A stretch of DNA of 64,000 nt from Pseudomonadota bacterium (GTDB taxonomy: Bacteria; Myxococcota_A; UBA796; CAJQPC01), in NCBI GenBank assembly GCA_024228935.1, contig JAAESX010000213.1:62001-126000 (forward strand), in the 5' to 3' direction. The notes below the pieces were generated by a model that did no database searches, had not been told where the DNA came from, and saw only the letters and a list, made by a program, of their open reading frames with translations. The position numbers were made by a program, and so were the translations under genes. Of the stretch, positions 62,118 through 64,000 are shown piece by piece (position 1 is the stretch's first letter; every line of letters begins with the position of its first letter).

Positions 62118-64000
62118 TCAGGTGGGGCCGTGACGGTCCTGTGAGATCGCCCGGACCCCGCTCCACTGCGCGTCTGCCAGCTCCTGCGCGCGGTCGGCCC
62201 GCTCGGCCTGGCCGCAGCGTCGGGCGATCTCTGCCGCGCGCTCGGCCGGCCAGGCGTTGTCCCGATCCATATCCCCGCTGTCTTCCAGGTGCTGGATGGC
62301 CGCCTCGAGCTCGTCGTCGAACTCCCGCCAGTTGCCCTCGGACGCCGCGCAGGCCGCGAGTGCGACGTGCAGCCCGCCGAGCAAGCTCGTGATGCCGTGC
62401 CGACGGACCTCGACGAGCGCCGCCTCGAGCTGGGTCCGTGCCTGGGCGACCCGCCCCTCCTCCAGCCAGAGCAGGGCCAGGTTCGTCGTCGGGTAGATGG
62501 TCGCGTACGAGCCGCACGAGGCGTACACGTGAGCGGCTCGCCGGTACAGCGCCTCGGCGTCGCTCCAGTTGTTGGCGTACCGCTCGAAGTCTCCGAGATC
62601 GTTCAGGGAGTTCCCGACTCCGAGCCGCGCACCGAGCTCCTCGTACGCCGCGAGCGCCTTCCGGATCCACACCGCGGCGCCGGCGTGGTCCTCGAGCTGC
62701 CGGAGGATTCCGCCGAGGCCCCGATGGGCGCTGGCCACGCCCTTCAAGTCACCGAGCCCCTCGTAGAGCGCGAGCGCATCGCGGTAGTGGGCCTCGGCCT
62801 GGTCGAACCGGTTGTGCTGGCGGTGGACGTCCCCGAGCCCGAGCCGGCAGTGGGCCTCGCCGAGCCGCGCGACGTGGAGCCCGGGGGCACACCGCCTGTA
62901 GAGCCCGAGCGCCTCGGTGTAGCGCCGGTGTCCCTCGTCCAGACGACCTCGCTGGCGAGCGGCCTCGGCGATGCCCCGAACGGCCTCGGCCAGGACGTGG
63001 ATCTGGCCGTTCCGACGGGCCATCGGGACCACGCGCGCGATGCCCTCGTCGAAGGCGTCCCAGCGTCCCTGCATCCGGTCCAGCGCTGCCCGAACGACCC
63101 AGCCCTCGGCCAGGCGGGGGTCCTGCGGGGGCAGATCCAGCGCGCGGAGGGCCGCAAGCCTGCGGTCGAGCAGGTCGCGGGCCTCGGGGAAGGCGCCGTC
63201 GTCCCGGCGCCTCGAGGCGGCCCGAGCGAGGGGGTCGAGGGCCTCCTCCAGGTCCTCGGCGGCGAGGTGGTGCCGCGCGACCCGCTCGTCCGCGGACTCG
63301 CCGTACATCTCGCGAAGCATCGCGGCACACCGACGGTGATGACGCTCCAGGCGGCCCCCGTCCTCAGCGCGACGCTGCAGCGCCTCACGGAGCATGCCGT
63401 GCACGAACGAGAAGCCGTGCTCGCTCCGAACGATGAGCTGGACGCGGGCGAGTGCCTCGATGGGCGCCTCGGATCGCTGGCCGCTGAGCGCAGCCCACTC
63501 CTTTGCGTCGATCGACTGGCCGAGCGCCGCCGCCAGCTCCAGCAGCTCGTGGTCGGGGAGCTCCTCGAGCGCCGCATCCAGACGGGCCCCCCAGACGGCA
63601 TAGAGATCGTCGGGCAGCCGCGTCCGTTCCCCGTCCCGCAGACGCCAGCCGGACTCGCTCAGCTCGAGCACGCCGCGCTCGACCAGATCTCCGACGAGCT
63701 GCACCGCGAACAGCGGCGAGCCACCCGTCCGCTCTTCCACCTCGTCCGCCAGCTCGCCCGAGAGCCCGAGCAGTCCGCGCACGAGACCGCGATGGGCGTC
63801 GACCCCGAGTGGCCCGAGCGTGAGGACCTCAACGACATCGGACAGCGCCTCGACCAGGTCGGCCGCCTCGAGCCGCTCGGCCAGCGCCTCGTCTCGCGCG
63901 GTGAGGACGAGGAGCACCGGGAGCCTGGGCCGCCGGCGCAGGAACCAGCGAGCGAACTCCAGGGCGTCGAGCCCCCACTGCACGTCGTCCAGGAACAACA
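62118..64000 (-). CDS. ATPase-TPR protein, C-terminal part (cut by window edge)
   Basis: At least 627 residues; the N-terminus is off the right edge. The visible part opens with a Walker B-like L-F-L-D-D-V-Q-W of an AAA_16-type ATPase, then winged-helix-like sequence. TPRs fill most of the rest (A-L-G-L-Y-R-R-C-A-P, A-L-A-L-Y-E-G-L-G, A-E-A-L-Y-R-R-A-A-H). This plan is seen in the C-terminal half of large myxobacterial Ser/Thr kinase or adenylate-cyclase-type signalling proteins; whether a kinase domain lies upstream cannot be seen. Its stop is 40 bases before purC. Confidence 0.78.
   Translation of the reverse strand, partial: LFLDDVQWGLDALEFARWFLRRRPRLPVLLVLTARDEALAERLEAADLVEALSDVVEVLTLGPLGVDAHRGLVRGLLGLSGELADEVEERTGGSPLFAVQLVGDLVERGVLELSESGWRLRDGERTRLPDDLYAVWGARLDAALEELPDHELLELAAALGQSIDAKEWAALSGQRSEAPIEALARVQLIVRSEHGFSFVHGMLREALQRRAEDGGRLERHHRRCAAMLREMYGESADERVARHHLAAEDLEEALDPLARAASRRRDDGAFPEARDLLDRRLAALRALDLPPQDPRLAEGWVVRAALDRMQGRWDAFDEGIARVVPMARRNGQIHVLAEAVRGIAEAARQRGRLDEGHRRYTEALGLYRRCAPGLHVARLGEAHCRLGLGDVHRQHNRFDQAEAHYRDALALYEGLGDLKGVASAHRGLGGILRQLEDHAGAAVWIRKALAAYEELGARLGVGNSLNDLGDFERYANNWSDAEALYRRAAHVYASCGSYATIYPTTNLALLWLEEGRVAQARTQLEAALVEVRRHGITSLLGGLHVALAACAASEGNWREFDDELEAAIQHLEDSGDMDRDNAWPAERAAEIARRCGQAERADRAQELADAQWSGVRAISQDRHGPT

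Noticed and set aside
59912..62392. 826-codon frame opposite purF/purC
   Set aside because: Both pur genes are unmistakable; the frame is a compositional shadow.

Overview
The window is GC-rich (about two thirds G+C by eye), densely coded on both strands, and holds about 63 protein genes plus two tRNA genes that lack an encoded CCA end. It looks like chromosome from a Myxococcota / former Deltaproteobacteria-type bacterium. The reasons are an alternative complex III operon, PATAN (DUF4388)-type and PilZ-type domains of the kind common in myxobacteria, a MYXO-CTERM-like tail on a surface protein, a TatT-like lipoprotein, many small lipoproteins, and an ATPase-TPR protein of the sort attached to myxobacterial signalling kinases. 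No phage, insertion sequence, CRISPR array or rRNA was seen. No stretch longer than about 260 bases lacks a gene.

Layout. 1-6.5 kb: lepB-lepA and rpsT (minus), ugd, lptE-holA, a predicted outer-membrane protein and rpsU. 6.5-15.6 kb: a TatT-like lipoprotein, tRNA-Leu(UAA), a DnaK-type Hsp70, a large M16 zinc protease, an OPA-family transporter coupled to an NAD(P)-dependent epimerase-like protein, and tRNA-Ala(GGC). 15.6-24 kb: a 5'-nucleotidase lipoprotein, a thioredoxin-fold protein, a cyclic-nucleotide-binding protein, membrane and acyltransferase/methyltransferase genes, and a coupled lipoprotein-hydrolase-TrmK set. 24-43.8 kb: housekeeping and accessory genes (NodU/CmcH-type carbamoyltransferase, enoyl-CoA hydratase-like, proC, Nudix, rsmD, cell-wall amidase, FAN1-like nuclease, pyk, lipase-like protein, N-formylglutamate amidohydrolase-like) mixed with lipoproteins of unknown role.

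44-51.8 kb is a complete actABCDEF operon for alternative complex III, a quinol oxidising respiratory complex, closed by a strong terminator and without adjacent oxidase genes. 51.8-57.3 kb holds a flavin reductase-like protein, a PilZ-like/PATAN/J-like/TPR protein, and the whole EF-P beta-lysylation set (efp-epmA, with epmB divergent). 57.3-62.1 kb is a probable operon purC-purF-hsp70, whose Hsp70 lacks the usual helical lid and instead carries a long acidic linker and a PilZ-type domain. The window ends inside an ATPase-TPR gene.

Three genome-wide habits stand out. Four-base stop/start overlaps of the form NTGA, including CTG and TTG starts, couple many gene pairs. Lipoprotein signal peptides are often only 6-11 residues long with little or no positive charge. 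Several genes have a TANNNT motif 6-8 bases before the start codon and no Shine-Dalgarno sequence, suggesting leaderless mRNAs. The most novel single object is the Hsp70-PilZ fusion at 57333-59906. It lies about 3 kb from a protein that combines a PilZ-like domain with a degenerate J-like domain.
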